NCBI GenBank assembly: GCA_937146725.1
Contig: CAKZRU010000071.1
Span: 37,035 to 101,034 of the forward strand
Reading direction: 5' to 3'
DNA from: an uncultured Myxococcales bacterium
GTDB lineage: Bacteria > Myxococcota_A > Bradymonadia > UBA7976 > VGTA01
Length of the DNA stretch: 64,000 nt
Position 1 is the first letter of the stretch, and each line of letters begins with the position of its first letter. The position numbers and the translations under genes are program-made. The notes beneath the pieces were generated by a model. It ran no database searches, was not told the origin of the DNA, and was given only the letters and a program-made list of their open reading frames with translations. This document shows, piece after piece, positions 1-9,018 of the stretch.

Positions 1-786
1 GAGTTCATCACGACCAATCAAATAACTAAAGGTACGATTATCGATTTCGATCGTAGCATCTAATAGGTCTCTAGCACCTTCATAACGACGTCTAAAATCT
101 AGATCTAAGAGCTCATTGCTTACGATTGGACTAGAGTTTGCAAACTCTGAACGATATTCAATACGCTCAAAGAAGGAAAACTCAAAATAAGTGAAGATGG
201 TTTCTACACTTAAGCCAGAGTAACGATCTCCTACATGCTCAAAACACTCGCCAAACTGCTTGGAAAAGCAAGGCGCAATCGCCAAAATAAGGGTTGTACG
301 ATGAAAGTCATTTAAGGTGCACTTTTTAGCTAGGGTATCAATGCGTAACTCTGGTCGATCACTCATACGATGCGCCTGTAAGCGTCGATTGATTTCATTA
401 CGAATCTTGAGTTCTGCACTCTTTTTCGTTTTGACCATTTGCTTGAGGCGACTCGGGGTCATCATTTCATCATCATCATCCATCCAATGACGACGTGAGC
501 GAGTTGATGACACAGTTCGATCCTTGTAGCTAAACCAATCACAGCGTGCCTTGATCCACTCTAACTCCATTTCGATATATTCAAGATCACTATCAAAACC
601 CTGAGCACGACCCCAAGAACGCTTATCAAGAGAACTGGTGTCATTTGGACTCATCAAGAGATTTAGTTTAGTGGCGTGATCGTTTTGCTTTGAAGTAGGT
701 GTTGTAGCAGGTGTTGCAGTAGTTTCGTCCGGAAGATTTGACAACTTTACCAACTTTCTTTGAGGATGAATATTTTTCCTGACCAT
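1..786 (-). CDS. AAA-ATPase-type protein, N-terminal winged-helix part (3' end outside window)
   Basis: An open frame runs from ATG 786 to the left edge without a stop (at least 262 residues). A second ATG at 654 gives MSPNDTSSLDKRSW and would leave 218 residues. Neither start has a clear Shine-Dalgarno. The extra 44 residues read like a Thr/Pro linker (TATPATTPTSK), so the longer start is plausible. The segment LNDFHRTTLILAIAPCF, followed by a predicted helical stretch ending SNELLDLD, resembles the winged-helix domain that precedes the AAA+ module in many myxobacterial-type ATPases, where the pattern is FE...LLLALAPELD...PL...L. The ATPase domain itself would lie beyond the window, so the family call is inference. 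The gene is divergent from the flagellin at 1117. Confidence 0.6.
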   Translation of the reverse strand, partial: MVRKNIHPQRKLVKLSNLPDETTATPATTPTSKQNDHATKLNLLMSPNDTSSLDKRSWGRAQGFDSDLEYIEMELEWIKARCDWFSYKDRTVSSTRSRRHWMDDDDEMMTPSRLKQMVKTKKSAELKIRNEINRRLQAHRMSDRPELRIDTLAKKCTLNDFHRTTLILAIAPCFSKQFGECFEHVGDRYSGLSVETIFTYFEFSFFERIEYRSEFANSSPIVSNELLDLDFRRRYEGARDLLDATIEIDNRTFSYLIGRDEL

Positions 787-1116
787 GTATCAAGTGATAA
801 ACAAGGAACAGTAAACTAATATTAAAAAGGTTTAACGAAGTAGACATTACCTTAACGCTGAAATCTTTCATCTTTACGACAAAAGACTTCAAAAAAACAT
901 ACACCCGACAGATATAGTTCTTTATTTTCAAATACATACGACCAAGAAAAACACATAATTTATTATAAGTCCCCAAACTAAAAGCTAAAAAATATCATAT
1001 TGATAAGACTTTTGTCTTAAGCTTTAAGTCTCAGCATGCTTATGGTAAATTTGGAATTATACTCTAATATCATTGTTATTTCTCAGTGTACCGCCATCTA
1101 AAAGAGATCCTTAATT
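787..1116. other. A+T-rich divergent intergenic region
   Basis: This stretch separates the ATPase-type gene (minus) from the flagellin (plus). It is very A+T rich. A small hairpin, AAGAC-TTTT-GTCTT, lies at 1005-1018. I found no convincing sigma-28 or sigma-54 promoter. The only ribosome site is a weak AAGAG about ten bases before the flagellin ATG. Confidence 0.4.
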
Positions 1117-2841
1117 ATGCTGATCATTCGTTCAAACTTAGCTTCTCTTAAAGCTCAAGCTAAGCTCAATAGTGCTTCTCGACAACTTTCTCGAGGCTTT
1201 GAAAGACTTTCTAGCGGCCTAAGGATTAACGCAGCTAAGGATGATGCGGCCGGTTTACAGATTTCAACAAGAATGACCTCTCAAATCCGTGGTGCACGCC
1301 AATCGGTACGTAATGCAGGTGATGGTTTATCTTACCTACAGACGGCCGAGGGCGCCTTAGAAGAAACGACTAACATTTTACAAAGAATGAGAGAGTTGGT
1401 GGTTCAGTCCGGAAATGAAATCCTTGGCGAGGCAGATCGACAATCCATTCAAGGTGAGCTCAATCAGCTACGGAGTGAACTTGACCGAATCAATGAGGCG
1501 ACTCAATTTAATAATCAACAGGTATTTAGTCAGCATAAAACTGTTTCAGTAAAACAAAGCTTGGCCAATGGGGGTAAGCTCAATGGATATAAACTGCAGT
1601 ATGAGCTTGATCTTGAGGCAGGTGCTCCTGCTGACTTTACCCAGCGTCGAGATGCTGTACTTGCTAACCTAAAATCAAGTTGGCTTCAAGAAGCCGAAAG
1701 CTTGGTTGAAGAAAAGTTTGGCTTAATTGGCAATGGTGACACAATCAGAGTGACTTTTGATCCAGAGGCCGGTGACCCAGCCGGAGCAAATGCCCCCGGA
1801 GATATTGTGGCCTTTGTCGCTAGCTCTGATCCACAGCGCTTACACATTGATCTTAATGACTTCTCAACCGACAATCAGCCTAATGGTGGTAATCCTCCAC
1901 AATATAGCGATCGGGTTATCGCTCATGAGTTTGTACATATTGCCATGAACGCTACCGGTACTCGTCAAGCCAGTAATAGTGATAGCGCTTGGTTTAATGA
2001 GGGAGCCGCTGAGCTCTTGCATGGTGCCGCTGATACAAGACTCCGTGGTCAAACAGATGCGGCCATTGCTGATATGGTGACTCATGCTTTTGATGCTCAA
2101 GGTTTTAATGGGAACGCCATTGATTATGGTGGAGCTTATATTGCAGCAGCTTACTTACATGATCAAGTGATACAAAATGGTGGCCAAGGCATTAAAGATG
2201 TTTTTGATGCCTTGCAATCCGGTAGTAGTTTTAACCAAACCTTAAGCTTAGCTGGCTATAATAATCGGGCTGACTTCGATGCTGACTTTATGGCCAATGG
2301 TGCAAGCTTTGGTCAATCCTTACGAGATCAATCTTTAGCCACTGGAGATACCGGCTCATCTCATGGGTCCATTCTGGGAGGCGGACAAGTATTCAACCAA
2401 GAATCGATCTTGGCCAATGAGGTGTATTCTGGCGAAGAAAAGAATGGTGGCGTTGCACTTAACCTACAAATCGGTGGTGATGCTGGTGATGAACTCAGTA
2501 CTTACATTGCCTCGTTTAATAGCCATGCCTTAGGCTTGGCCGAGCTTGATGTCACAGACTTTGATAATGTGGAAGCCGCGCTATATGGTATGGATGATGC
2601 ATTAAACTTTGTGTCTAAACAGCGTTCGCACATGGGGGCTTTACAAAATCGCTTAGAAAGTACGATGAATTCTTTAGAAATCTTTGAAGAAAAAACGACC
2701 GGAAGCCGCTCACGAATTATGGATGCTGATTTTGCGTCAGAAACCGCCGAACTCACCCGAGCACAAATCCTGCAACAAGCTTCTACCTCGATTTTGGCTC
2801 AAGCCAACGGAAGCTCACAGTTGGTACTCTCGCTCCTATAG
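1117..2841 (+). CDS. Flagellin with internal zinc metalloprotease domain (flagellinolysin)
   Basis: This is a flagellar filament protein carrying a gluzincin-like peptidase in place of the variable surface domain. Residues about 1-140 are a canonical flagellin N-terminal D0/D1 (SRQLSRGFERLSSGLRIN, then AKDDAAGLQIS). Residues about 480-574 are the C-terminal D1/D0 (SRIMDADFASETAELTRAQI, ending SSQLVLSLL). Between them lies HEFVH at residues 270-274, a textbook HExxH, followed by WFNEGAAE at 292-299, where Glu295 or Glu299 would be the third zinc ligand. The architecture matches the flagellinolysin family, known for enzymatically active filaments. No signal peptide is expected, since flagellins leave by the flagellar export apparatus. 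The gene appears monocistronic and no other flagellar gene is in the window. Its stop is two bases from the stop of the convergent gene. Confidence 0.93.
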   Translation: MLIIRSNLASLKAQAKLNSASRQLSRGFERLSSGLRINAAKDDAAGLQISTRMTSQIRGARQSVRNAGDGLSYLQTAEGALEETTNILQRMRELVVQSGNEILGEADRQSIQGELNQLRSELDRINEATQFNNQQVFSQHKTVSVKQSLANGGKLNGYKLQYELDLEAGAPADFTQRRDAVLANLKSSWLQEAESLVEEKFGLIGNGDTIRVTFDPEAGDPAGANAPGDIVAFVASSDPQRLHIDLNDFSTDNQPNGGNPPQYSDRVIAHEFVHIAMNATGTRQASNSDSAWFNEGAAELLHGAADTRLRGQTDAAIADMVTHAFDAQGFNGNAIDYGGAYIAAAYLHDQVIQNGGQGIKDVFDALQSGSSFNQTLSLAGYNNRADFDADFMANGASFGQSLRDQSLATGDTGSSHGSILGGGQVFNQESILANEVYSGEEKNGGVALNLQIGGDAGDELSTYIASFNSHALGLAELDVTDFDNVEAALYGMDDALNFVSKQRSHMGALQNRLESTMNSLEIFEEKTTGSRSRIMDADFASETAELTRAQILQQASTSILAQANGSSQLVLSLL

Positions 2842-2843
2842 CC

Positions 2844-3437
2844 TTACTCAAGCTTATTGGGACGGGTGAACAACAATAGATAAGTCCAAGAGATGAGTAA
2901 ATCCACCAAAGCCACATAAGTAGGAAGATTGGCTTGATAGACTTCAACAGTTATTCCTAACGCCGAGGCGATGCTTAAGCTCATTGTTGCTGAAAAGCTT
3001 GTGAGTTGTAAGCAGGCTAGTATCAAGGCTATCCACCAAAGACCTGCTGATAAAGAGGCTAAGCCAAAGCCAAGAAACATACATAAAAACAAGGCAATTC
3101 CTAGTTTTTTACCCGTTTCATTAAAGAGTAACCAGTTACGCTCACCTTGTAATTCTTCCTCGCTAGGTGGCATAAAGCTTTCATCATCTCTTTGCTGATG
3201 ATAGCTATTTAATAAGCTTAAACCATCATCTTTACGGGCTTTGGGTACAAGAACGCGTAACTGAATATGGCCACCAATAAATCCGAGCATACGGCGGTGA
3301 TTACGCCCTTGAATTAATACCGGAATATCTTGGCTATCAAACAAGGAACTGACAATTTCAGCATCTCCATCATAGCTTAAATGGCCAATCATGATCCATT
3401 CTTCACGCTCTAACTCTGCCTCTTTGTCTTTTAACAT
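2844..3437 (-). CDS. DUF2007-type membrane protein
   Basis: Residues about 15-75 (WIMIGHLSYDGDAEIVSSLF, then PVLIQGRNHRRM and LRVLVPKARKDD) fit the DUF2007 'putative signal-transducing' fold, a small ferredoxin-like domain of unknown ligand. The C-terminal half holds about three hydrophobic segments (from LGIALFLCMFLGFGLASL onward), so the domain is anchored in the inner membrane. I choose ATG 3437 (197 residues). The upstream GTG 3443 overlaps the Shine-Dalgarno AGAGG, which sits five bases before the ATG. The gene is last in the minus-strand series after the 435-residue protein (gap about 30 bases). Molecular function is unknown. Confidence 0.75.
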   Translation of the reverse strand: MLKDKEAELEREEWIMIGHLSYDGDAEIVSSLFDSQDIPVLIQGRNHRRMLGFIGGHIQLRVLVPKARKDDGLSLLNSYHQQRDDESFMPPSEEELQGERNWLLFNETGKKLGIALFLCMFLGFGLASLSAGLWWIALILACLQLTSFSATMSLSIASALGITVEVYQANLPTYVALVDLLISWTYLLLFTRPNKLE

Positions 3438-3442
3438 CTTCA

Positions 3443-3447
3443 CCTCT
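3443..3447 (-). promoter_or_regulatory. Shine-Dalgarno deciding the DUF2007 gene start
   Basis: AGAGG on the minus strand lies five bases upstream of ATG 3437. It overlaps the alternative GTG 3443, which therefore cannot use it. Confidence 0.6.
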
Positions 3448-3467
3448 CTATTTGTCTCACTAAGAAA

Positions 3468-4775
3468 TCAAAAAATAATCGCTATTTTGTGAGGGTTTAG
3501 AACTTTAACAATCCCTTTTAATAAGTGACAGGCATATAGCCATGTCTCTAACCAAAGTGCCCAGCTTTGATCTTTTTCTAAATTACGTGCTATCCCCAAG
3601 GAATGATTAGAGTCAAAACTTAATACCTTCCAATGTTTGAGGACTTGATCAAAGTCTACATCCTGTGCTTCATCAAAACAAAGACTTAAACAGTATTGGG
3701 CTTGATCGGGCAATAAGCGACCGCAATCACCATGTAAGAGTTCATTGAGATTAATTTGTGCCTGATCAAGTGGCTGTAGGGTGCAAGAGATCGGCTTGGC
3801 TTGCGCCTTTTTCAGCTGACTTGCCTTGAGTAAATGCTTATTGAGTGAACTCAAATACAACAGGGACCATTCAAGCCCTAAAAAACACACTTTCTTTGCA
3901 AACTGATCGCTCTGTTCCGCTTCTCGAACAAATGCTTGTGAACACTCAAACTGATATAAAGTGCTTAAAGAGTTGAGCTGACTCATTTCATCAAACCCAT
4001 CGAATAGGCTTTGGGTGTTGGTATACCAAGTTAAAGGAATGCTCTCAGAATATTTTGGGGCCAGTCGTTCTTCTAAAAAGCTCATTAAGTTTGGTAATTC
4101 CGCAAGCACATCATTTAAAAGTTCATGTGGCTCTGCAAAGTCCAACATTTGAGGAAGGGCTTTAAATAAAAACATCCGATTAGCTAAATCATGCTTTAGA
4201 CCAAAACGAGTCGTGTTCTGAGATACATATAAGGCCTGCTTAAAACGTTCTTCTACTCTCCGACAGCGTAAGCGATAAAAGGACTTAGATTCACCAGAAG
4301 CGGATCCAGTTTGACTGTGATTTATACTATTTATACTCGCTTCTTGATTAGTCGAAGATCTTTTTTGAGCTAGCTCGGCATTAAACTGCTCTCTTAAAGT
4401 ATTACTAAGCCAATTAGGTAGTATACTTAACTCTGAAAAAACCCATAAGTCTTCATTACTTAAGCCAAACCCCTCATACGTAGACCCAATGGATAATCTG
4501 CATGGGAAGCTTATCGTAATAGACTGACTAAGTCTTTCTCTTAAAGAGGGTAAACTTTTTAAAAACCACTGCTGAAAGCTTTTTTCATACCCTTGAGTCA
4601 GCGCTTGCTGAAATAGGCATTGTTTATCTGAGATAAGAATATCATTGCTCAATGTACCTATAAAATGGCCTTGATGATCTAAAAGAATATCAACACAGGG
4701 TAGCGCTAATCCCGACTGCACCGACAAAGACTCCATAGCTTGTGCTAAGGTCAAAGTATTTAAGGCTTTACTCAT
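3468..4775 (-). CDS. Unknown protein with a histidine-kinase-like H-box
   Basis: I do not recognise the family. The protein has 435 residues and no signal peptide or membrane segment. Residues about 20-110 begin with LPCVDILLDHQGHFIG, which could be a small sensory (PAS-like) fold. A polar linker follows (about 140-165, Ser/Asn/Gln rich). The segment GLKHDLANRMFLFKALPQML (His195-Asp196) resembles the phospho-acceptor helix of histidine kinases of the H-D-L-x-N type and is followed by a second helical stretch. No N, G1 or G2 boxes of an HATPase domain are visible in the remaining 200 residues, so this would be at most a degenerate kinase or phosphotransfer scaffold. It starts four bases after the uvrD stop, so translation is probably coupled. 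Confidence 0.7.
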   Translation of the reverse strand: MSKALNTLTLAQAMESLSVQSGLALPCVDILLDHQGHFIGTLSNDILISDKQCLFQQALTQGYEKSFQQWFLKSLPSLRERLSQSITISFPCRLSIGSTYEGFGLSNEDLWVFSELSILPNWLSNTLREQFNAELAQKRSSTNQEASINSINHSQTGSASGESKSFYRLRCRRVEERFKQALYVSQNTTRFGLKHDLANRMFLFKALPQMLDFAEPHELLNDVLAELPNLMSFLEERLAPKYSESIPLTWYTNTQSLFDGFDEMSQLNSLSTLYQFECSQAFVREAEQSDQFAKKVCFLGLEWSLLYLSSLNKHLLKASQLKKAQAKPISCTLQPLDQAQINLNELLHGDCGRLLPDQAQYCLSLCFDEAQDVDFDQVLKHWKVLSFDSNHSLGIARNLEKDQSWALWLETWLYACHLLKGIVKVLNPHKIAIIF

Positions 4776-4779
4776 GGGA

Positions 4780-7164
4780 TTACTCTTCTTCTTGAATCAA
4801 GGTCAAAAAGGCGCTCAAGATTACCTTATCACTATGAGGAAAGCGTACTCGAGCGGCTTCACCACGGCTTTTACGTTCAACAGAGATCACCTCACCCAAG
4901 CCATAGGTTTTATGCGAGACCTTCATACCAACTTGCAAGCTTTGCTGTGCTTGAGCCTTATAAGCAGAGTTGATCTGTTGCTCGGTTTGACGCTTGATTT
5001 GATGATCGGTTTGATGCTCGTTTCTTTTGGCAGCCGGCGTACGGACTTGAGGTCTATGAGTTTGAGTAGAAGTTAAGCGAGTATTAGTTTGCGTTCTTGG
5101 TCGGCTTGAGGACTTTTTGGGTGTGTATTCTTTAACCGTTTGCCCCCCTTGTGCCCAAGCCCTAAGTCCGCTTTGAGGACGGATTTTTCTAAGTAAACTC
5201 TGATCTATCTCACTCAGAAATTGACTCATCATTTGAGGTTGATTACGTCCATGTATGCTACGGCGTTCAGCATGGCTCAAGACCAGCATTTTTTCTGCTC
5301 GAGTCACCGCCACATAAAATAAACGTCTTTCTTCTTCGAGTTCAGCATGACCACCACGGCGGGCATTAGGGAATAAATCTTCTTCAAGGCCAATCAAAAA
5401 GACAACCGGAAACTCTAAGCCCTTTGCTGCATGCACTGTCATTAAGCTTACAGCGCCTTGTTGGGCATCCGCTGACTCATCGCTATTTGCTTCATCTTCG
5501 CTGACTAACTTAACCTGCTCAAGAAAGGCAAACCAGCTCGGATCTGAACTTCGGTCATCAAAGTCACGAATCAGCTCGATCAACCGAGAAATATTTTCTG
5601 CTTTTGCTCGACGTGTCTCATCAACCATGTCCTTAAGATATTCTGGATGATAGAGTTGAGCTTGCTTTAATAAGGCTTCAGCTTGTTCAGCCAAACGATC
5701 ATGATCAAGATAATCTCCCTCGGTATAAAGCTTGTGAAATTCCTGTAAACCTGCCTGCGCTTTACCCCGTATTACCCCCATTCGTCCTGCTTCTTGAGCG
5801 GCAGCAAATAAATGAATATTTAGCTCAGCTGCAATTTGAATGACACGGGATAAACTAGTCTTGCCGACACCTCTTGCTTCACTCGCAATCGCTCGTTGAT
5901 AGGCAATCACATCATGAGGGTTAATGAGTAAACGAAGATAAGCAAGGGCATCTTTGATTTCAGCTCGTTCAAAAAAATGACGTCCACGCACAATCACATA
6001 TGGAATGGAATAAGCCGAGCCAACAAAGGTATTCTCCAGGGTTAAAGATAAAGAGTTTGCTCGATATAAGATGGCAATATCCGAATATTTATAGCGCTTG
6101 CTTGCGACCAAGTTGGTAATTTGCCTTGCCACAAAATCAGCTTCATCATAGTCGCTACTCGCGGTGTAAAGAGTAATTTTTTGACCTTGATCCTGCTCTG
6201 TCCATAATTGCTTACCCAGTCGATTTGAATTGTAACGAATGACTCCATTGGCTGCACTTAAGATATTGCCTTGGCTGCGATAGTTTTGCTGAAGCTTATA
6301 GGTTTTAGCGCTTGGGAAATACTGATTAAAGCCAAGTATATTATTTACTTCTGCACCACGCCAAGCATAGATCGATTGATCATCATCTCCCACTACAAAC
6401 AAATCGGCATCTGGTGGGCATAATGCCTGTAATAACATCAGTTGAGATTTATTTGTATCTTGGAACTCATCGACTAAAACCCAAGCAAAAAGTTGGCGAT
6501 AATGACTCTTTAAGGCTTCATCTTCTAAAAGGAGCTTTAAGGGCTTAACGATCAAGTCGCCAAAATCAAAAGCATCAGCACGCTTGAGTGCTTCTTCATA
6601 GGCCCATCCAAGTCTTTTTACATCTACACCCGGACGGCTATCTAAAGGAGGACAATAAGCTGCTGTCGCATGTTCACCAAGTTGCTTGGCTGTATCAAAA
6701 GCCGCACATAAATCTAACAAGGCTTCACGTTCTAGCTCAACTTTTTGCTGTTTCAGAACCTCTTTGATTAATTTAAGTTGATCATCTCGATCATAGATCA
6801 AAAACTGTTCACTGCGGTCAGCCAAACTTGCATGCCGTCTCAAAAAAGAAGCACCAAAAGCGTGAAAAGTTTGAAGAGTCACCTGACCTTGAGTCGGAAT
6901 ATTGGCAGTTTGTAATGTGGAGGCAACTCGCTCTTTCATTTCTCGAGCGGCCTTATTGGTAAAGGTTAAAGCAAGAATATTAGTTGCTGATACCCCTACA
7001 GAAATTAATCCTGCAATACGTTGAGTGAGTACTCTTGTTTTTCCGCTTCCGGCCCCTGCCAAGACGAGTGCTGGTCCTCTGCCGTGCAAAACCGCAGCAG
7101 TTTGCTCTTTATTTAGACCAGCAATCAAAGCATCAGGAATGGGAGGTGCATCTACCGGACGCAT
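4780..7164 (-). CDS. uvrD: UvrD/PcrA-type superfamily 1 DNA helicase
   Basis: This is a 3'-5' SF1A helicase for nucleotide-excision and mismatch repair and for removing RecA or stalled polymerases. All motifs are present in order: LAGAGSGKT (Walker A), TFTNKAAREM (Ia), VDEFQDTN (II), GDDDQSIYAWRGA (III), NYRS (IV), TVHAAKGLEFPVVF (V) and RRLFYVAVTRAE (VI). The basic tail carries a PcrA/UvrD-type Tudor fold (VGMKVSHKTYGLGEVISVER). A low-complexity Thr/Gln/Arg linker precedes it. Length is about 795 residues, slightly above the family norm. ATG 7164 starts one base after the glmS stop; a TTG at 7173 would overlap glmS. Placement after glmS suggests translational coupling rather than a functional link. 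Confidence 0.96.
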   Translation of the reverse strand: MRPVDAPPIPDALIAGLNKEQTAAVLHGRGPALVLAGAGSGKTRVLTQRIAGLISVGVSATNILALTFTNKAAREMKERVASTLQTANIPTQGQVTLQTFHAFGASFLRRHASLADRSEQFLIYDRDDQLKLIKEVLKQQKVELEREALLDLCAAFDTAKQLGEHATAAYCPPLDSRPGVDVKRLGWAYEEALKRADAFDFGDLIVKPLKLLLEDEALKSHYRQLFAWVLVDEFQDTNKSQLMLLQALCPPDADLFVVGDDDQSIYAWRGAEVNNILGFNQYFPSAKTYKLQQNYRSQGNILSAANGVIRYNSNRLGKQLWTEQDQGQKITLYTASSDYDEADFVARQITNLVASKRYKYSDIAILYRANSLSLTLENTFVGSAYSIPYVIVRGRHFFERAEIKDALAYLRLLINPHDVIAYQRAIASEARGVGKTSLSRVIQIAAELNIHLFAAAQEAGRMGVIRGKAQAGLQEFHKLYTEGDYLDHDRLAEQAEALLKQAQLYHPEYLKDMVDETRRAKAENISRLIELIRDFDDRSSDPSWFAFLEQVKLVSEDEANSDESADAQQGAVSLMTVHAAKGLEFPVVFLIGLEEDLFPNARRGGHAELEEERRLFYVAVTRAEKMLVLSHAERRSIHGRNQPQMMSQFLSEIDQSLLRKIRPQSGLRAWAQGGQTVKEYTPKKSSSRPRTQTNTRLTSTQTHRPQVRTPAAKRNEHQTDHQIKRQTEQQINSAYKAQAQQSLQVGMKVSHKTYGLGEVISVERKSRGEAARVRFPHSDKVILSAFLTLIQEEE

Positions 7165-7165
7165 G

Positions 7166-9007
7166 TTACTCAACCGTTACACTCTTTGCCAAATTACGTG
7201 GTTGATCAACATCAGTCCCCTTGAGGTCGGCAACATCATAGGCTAAGAGTTGCAAGGGCAAGGTACTTAAAAGAGCAAGAAGGCTTTCTGGCGCATCCGG
7301 AATCCATAACTGCTCATCGGATTGATCGATGATCTCTGTATCGCTTGCCGAAGCTAAGGCAATCACTCTGCCACCTCGTGCCCGAACCTCTTGCAAGTTG
7401 GATAAGGTTTTTTCGTAATGAGAGTCCTTGGGACAAATCACAATCACAGGCATTTCCTCATCAATCAAGGCAATCGGTCCGTGTTTCATTTCTCCAGCTG
7501 CATATCCCTCTGCATGTATATAACTGATTTCTTTGAGTTTTAGTGCTCCTTCCAATGCGATTGAATGCTGCTCTCCACGACCTAAGTACAAGCAGTGTCG
7601 GGTATTCATTATCCCCTTAGCCACTTCGCGCACTTGGTCACGACTCTTCAGGATTTCCTCAAGTAAACGAGGTAATTGTGCAATCGCTTCTACTTCTGCT
7701 TGTGCTTGCTCAGAACTGACTCGATTTAATAGGCGACCTAAATGAATGGCCAAAAGCTTGAGAGCGACCACTTGCGTAGAGAATGCTTTAGTACTTGCCA
7801 CACTGATTTCTGGTCCTGCATGAGTATAAATGACATCATCACAGGCTCTTGCAATACTGCTTTCCATCACATTACAAATACTCATGGTATAAGCACCACG
7901 ACGTTTGGCTTCAAGTAAAGCGGCATAGGTATCAGCCGTTTCTCCCGACTGACTCACTACAATCATAAGAGTATTTTCATCCACAACCGGATCGCGATAC
8001 CTAAACTCACTGGCTAAATCAACTTCAACCGGAATGCGCAGTTTCTTTTCTAGATCACGTTTGGCGACTAAGCCCGCATGCCAAGCTGTTCCACAAGCAC
8101 AAATATAGATTCTATTAATGTGTGCCAAGCGCTCTGCATCAAGTTGGACTTCACTTAAACTCACTTCACCGCTCGCAAGCAATAGTCTACCGGCACAGGT
8201 GTCAATAATGGCACGAGGTTGCTCAAAGATTTCTTTAAGCATAAAGTGCTTATAACCACCTTTTTCAGCTTGAGCCGGACTCCAATTAATTCGCTTAACC
8301 GGACGCTCTACAAAAGCCCCATGATCATCCAAAAGCTGTATTTCATCGCTTTTGACCAATACGCGATCACCTTCTTCTAAGAAGATGACTTCTCGAGTAT
8401 AGCTTAAAAGAGCGGAGACATCACTTGCAATAAAGGTTTCATCTTCACCAATCCCCACCACCATAGGACTTCCTTGTCTAGCCGCAAAGATCTGATCTGG
8501 GAAGTCGGCAGAAATAACGACAAAAGCATAAGAACCTTCAATGACAGTTAAAGCGGATTGACAAGCATTTAGAAGACCATCAGGATCACTCGTATCAAGT
8601 CGTTCTGCAATGAGATGGCTAAAGACTTCAGTATCGGTTTCAGAATGAAACTCTACTCCTTTTTTCATAAGGGTAGCCTTTAGCTCGAGATGATTTTCAA
8701 TAATCCCATTATGAACGACAGTCACTGAACCCACTGTATGCGGATGAGCATTCGCTTCCGATGGACGTCCATGAGTGGCCCAACGCGTATGACCAATTCC
8801 AATTTGACCATTGACCGGTTCACTCTGCAATCGAGATTGTAAGTTTCTGAGTTTACCCACCGATCGACGCACTTGTAAGCTTGCTGAAGCTCGATCTAAT
8901 ACCGCAATCCCTGCCGAGTCATAGCCTCTATATTCAAGCTTAGATAGGCCACTTAGTAATACTTCTGAGGCCTCATGCTGACCTACATACCCAACGATCC
9001 CACACAT
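7166..9007 (-). CDS. glmS: Glutamine--fructose-6-phosphate aminotransferase (isomerizing)
   Basis: GlmS makes glucosamine-6-phosphate from fructose-6-phosphate and glutamine, the entry step to UDP-GlcNAc for peptidoglycan and lipopolysaccharide. Cys2 of MCGIVGYVGQ is the N-terminal nucleophile of the class II glutaminase domain (residues 1-230, with GHTRWATHG). Two SIS sugar-isomerase domains follow (SQSGETADT and GRGEQHSIALEGALKLKEIS). The C-terminus NLAKSVTVE is the conserved tail that closes over the active site. At 613 residues it is full length. A GAGGT ribosome site lies in the tail of the upstream lipoprotein gene, whose stop is 11 bases away. No glmS ribozyme can fit there. Confidence 0.98.
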   Translation of the reverse strand: MCGIVGYVGQHEASEVLLSGLSKLEYRGYDSAGIAVLDRASASLQVRRSVGKLRNLQSRLQSEPVNGQIGIGHTRWATHGRPSEANAHPHTVGSVTVVHNGIIENHLELKATLMKKGVEFHSETDTEVFSHLIAERLDTSDPDGLLNACQSALTVIEGSYAFVVISADFPDQIFAARQGSPMVVGIGEDETFIASDVSALLSYTREVIFLEEGDRVLVKSDEIQLLDDHGAFVERPVKRINWSPAQAEKGGYKHFMLKEIFEQPRAIIDTCAGRLLLASGEVSLSEVQLDAERLAHINRIYICACGTAWHAGLVAKRDLEKKLRIPVEVDLASEFRYRDPVVDENTLMIVVSQSGETADTYAALLEAKRRGAYTMSICNVMESSIARACDDVIYTHAGPEISVASTKAFSTQVVALKLLAIHLGRLLNRVSSEQAQAEVEAIAQLPRLLEEILKSRDQVREVAKGIMNTRHCLYLGRGEQHSIALEGALKLKEISYIHAEGYAAGEMKHGPIALIDEEMPVIVICPKDSHYEKTLSNLQEVRARGGRVIALASASDTEIIDQSDEQLWIPDAPESLLALLSTLPLQLLAYDVADLKGTDVDQPRNLAKSVTVE

Positions 9008-9018
9008 TAGCGCTTACC

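Noticed and set aside
668..976. 102-residue minus-strand frame beginning MGTYNKLCVFLGRMYL
   Set aside because: It overlaps the N-terminal part of the ATPase-type frame and lies in an AT-rich region; its composition (many Lys, Phe, Tyr, Asn) is what AT-rich noise gives, and it has no domain.
9008..9018. glmS ribozyme upstream of glmS
   Set aside because: Only 11 non-coding bases lie between the lipoprotein stop and glmS; the ribozyme needs far more room and is found mainly in Gram-positive bacteria.
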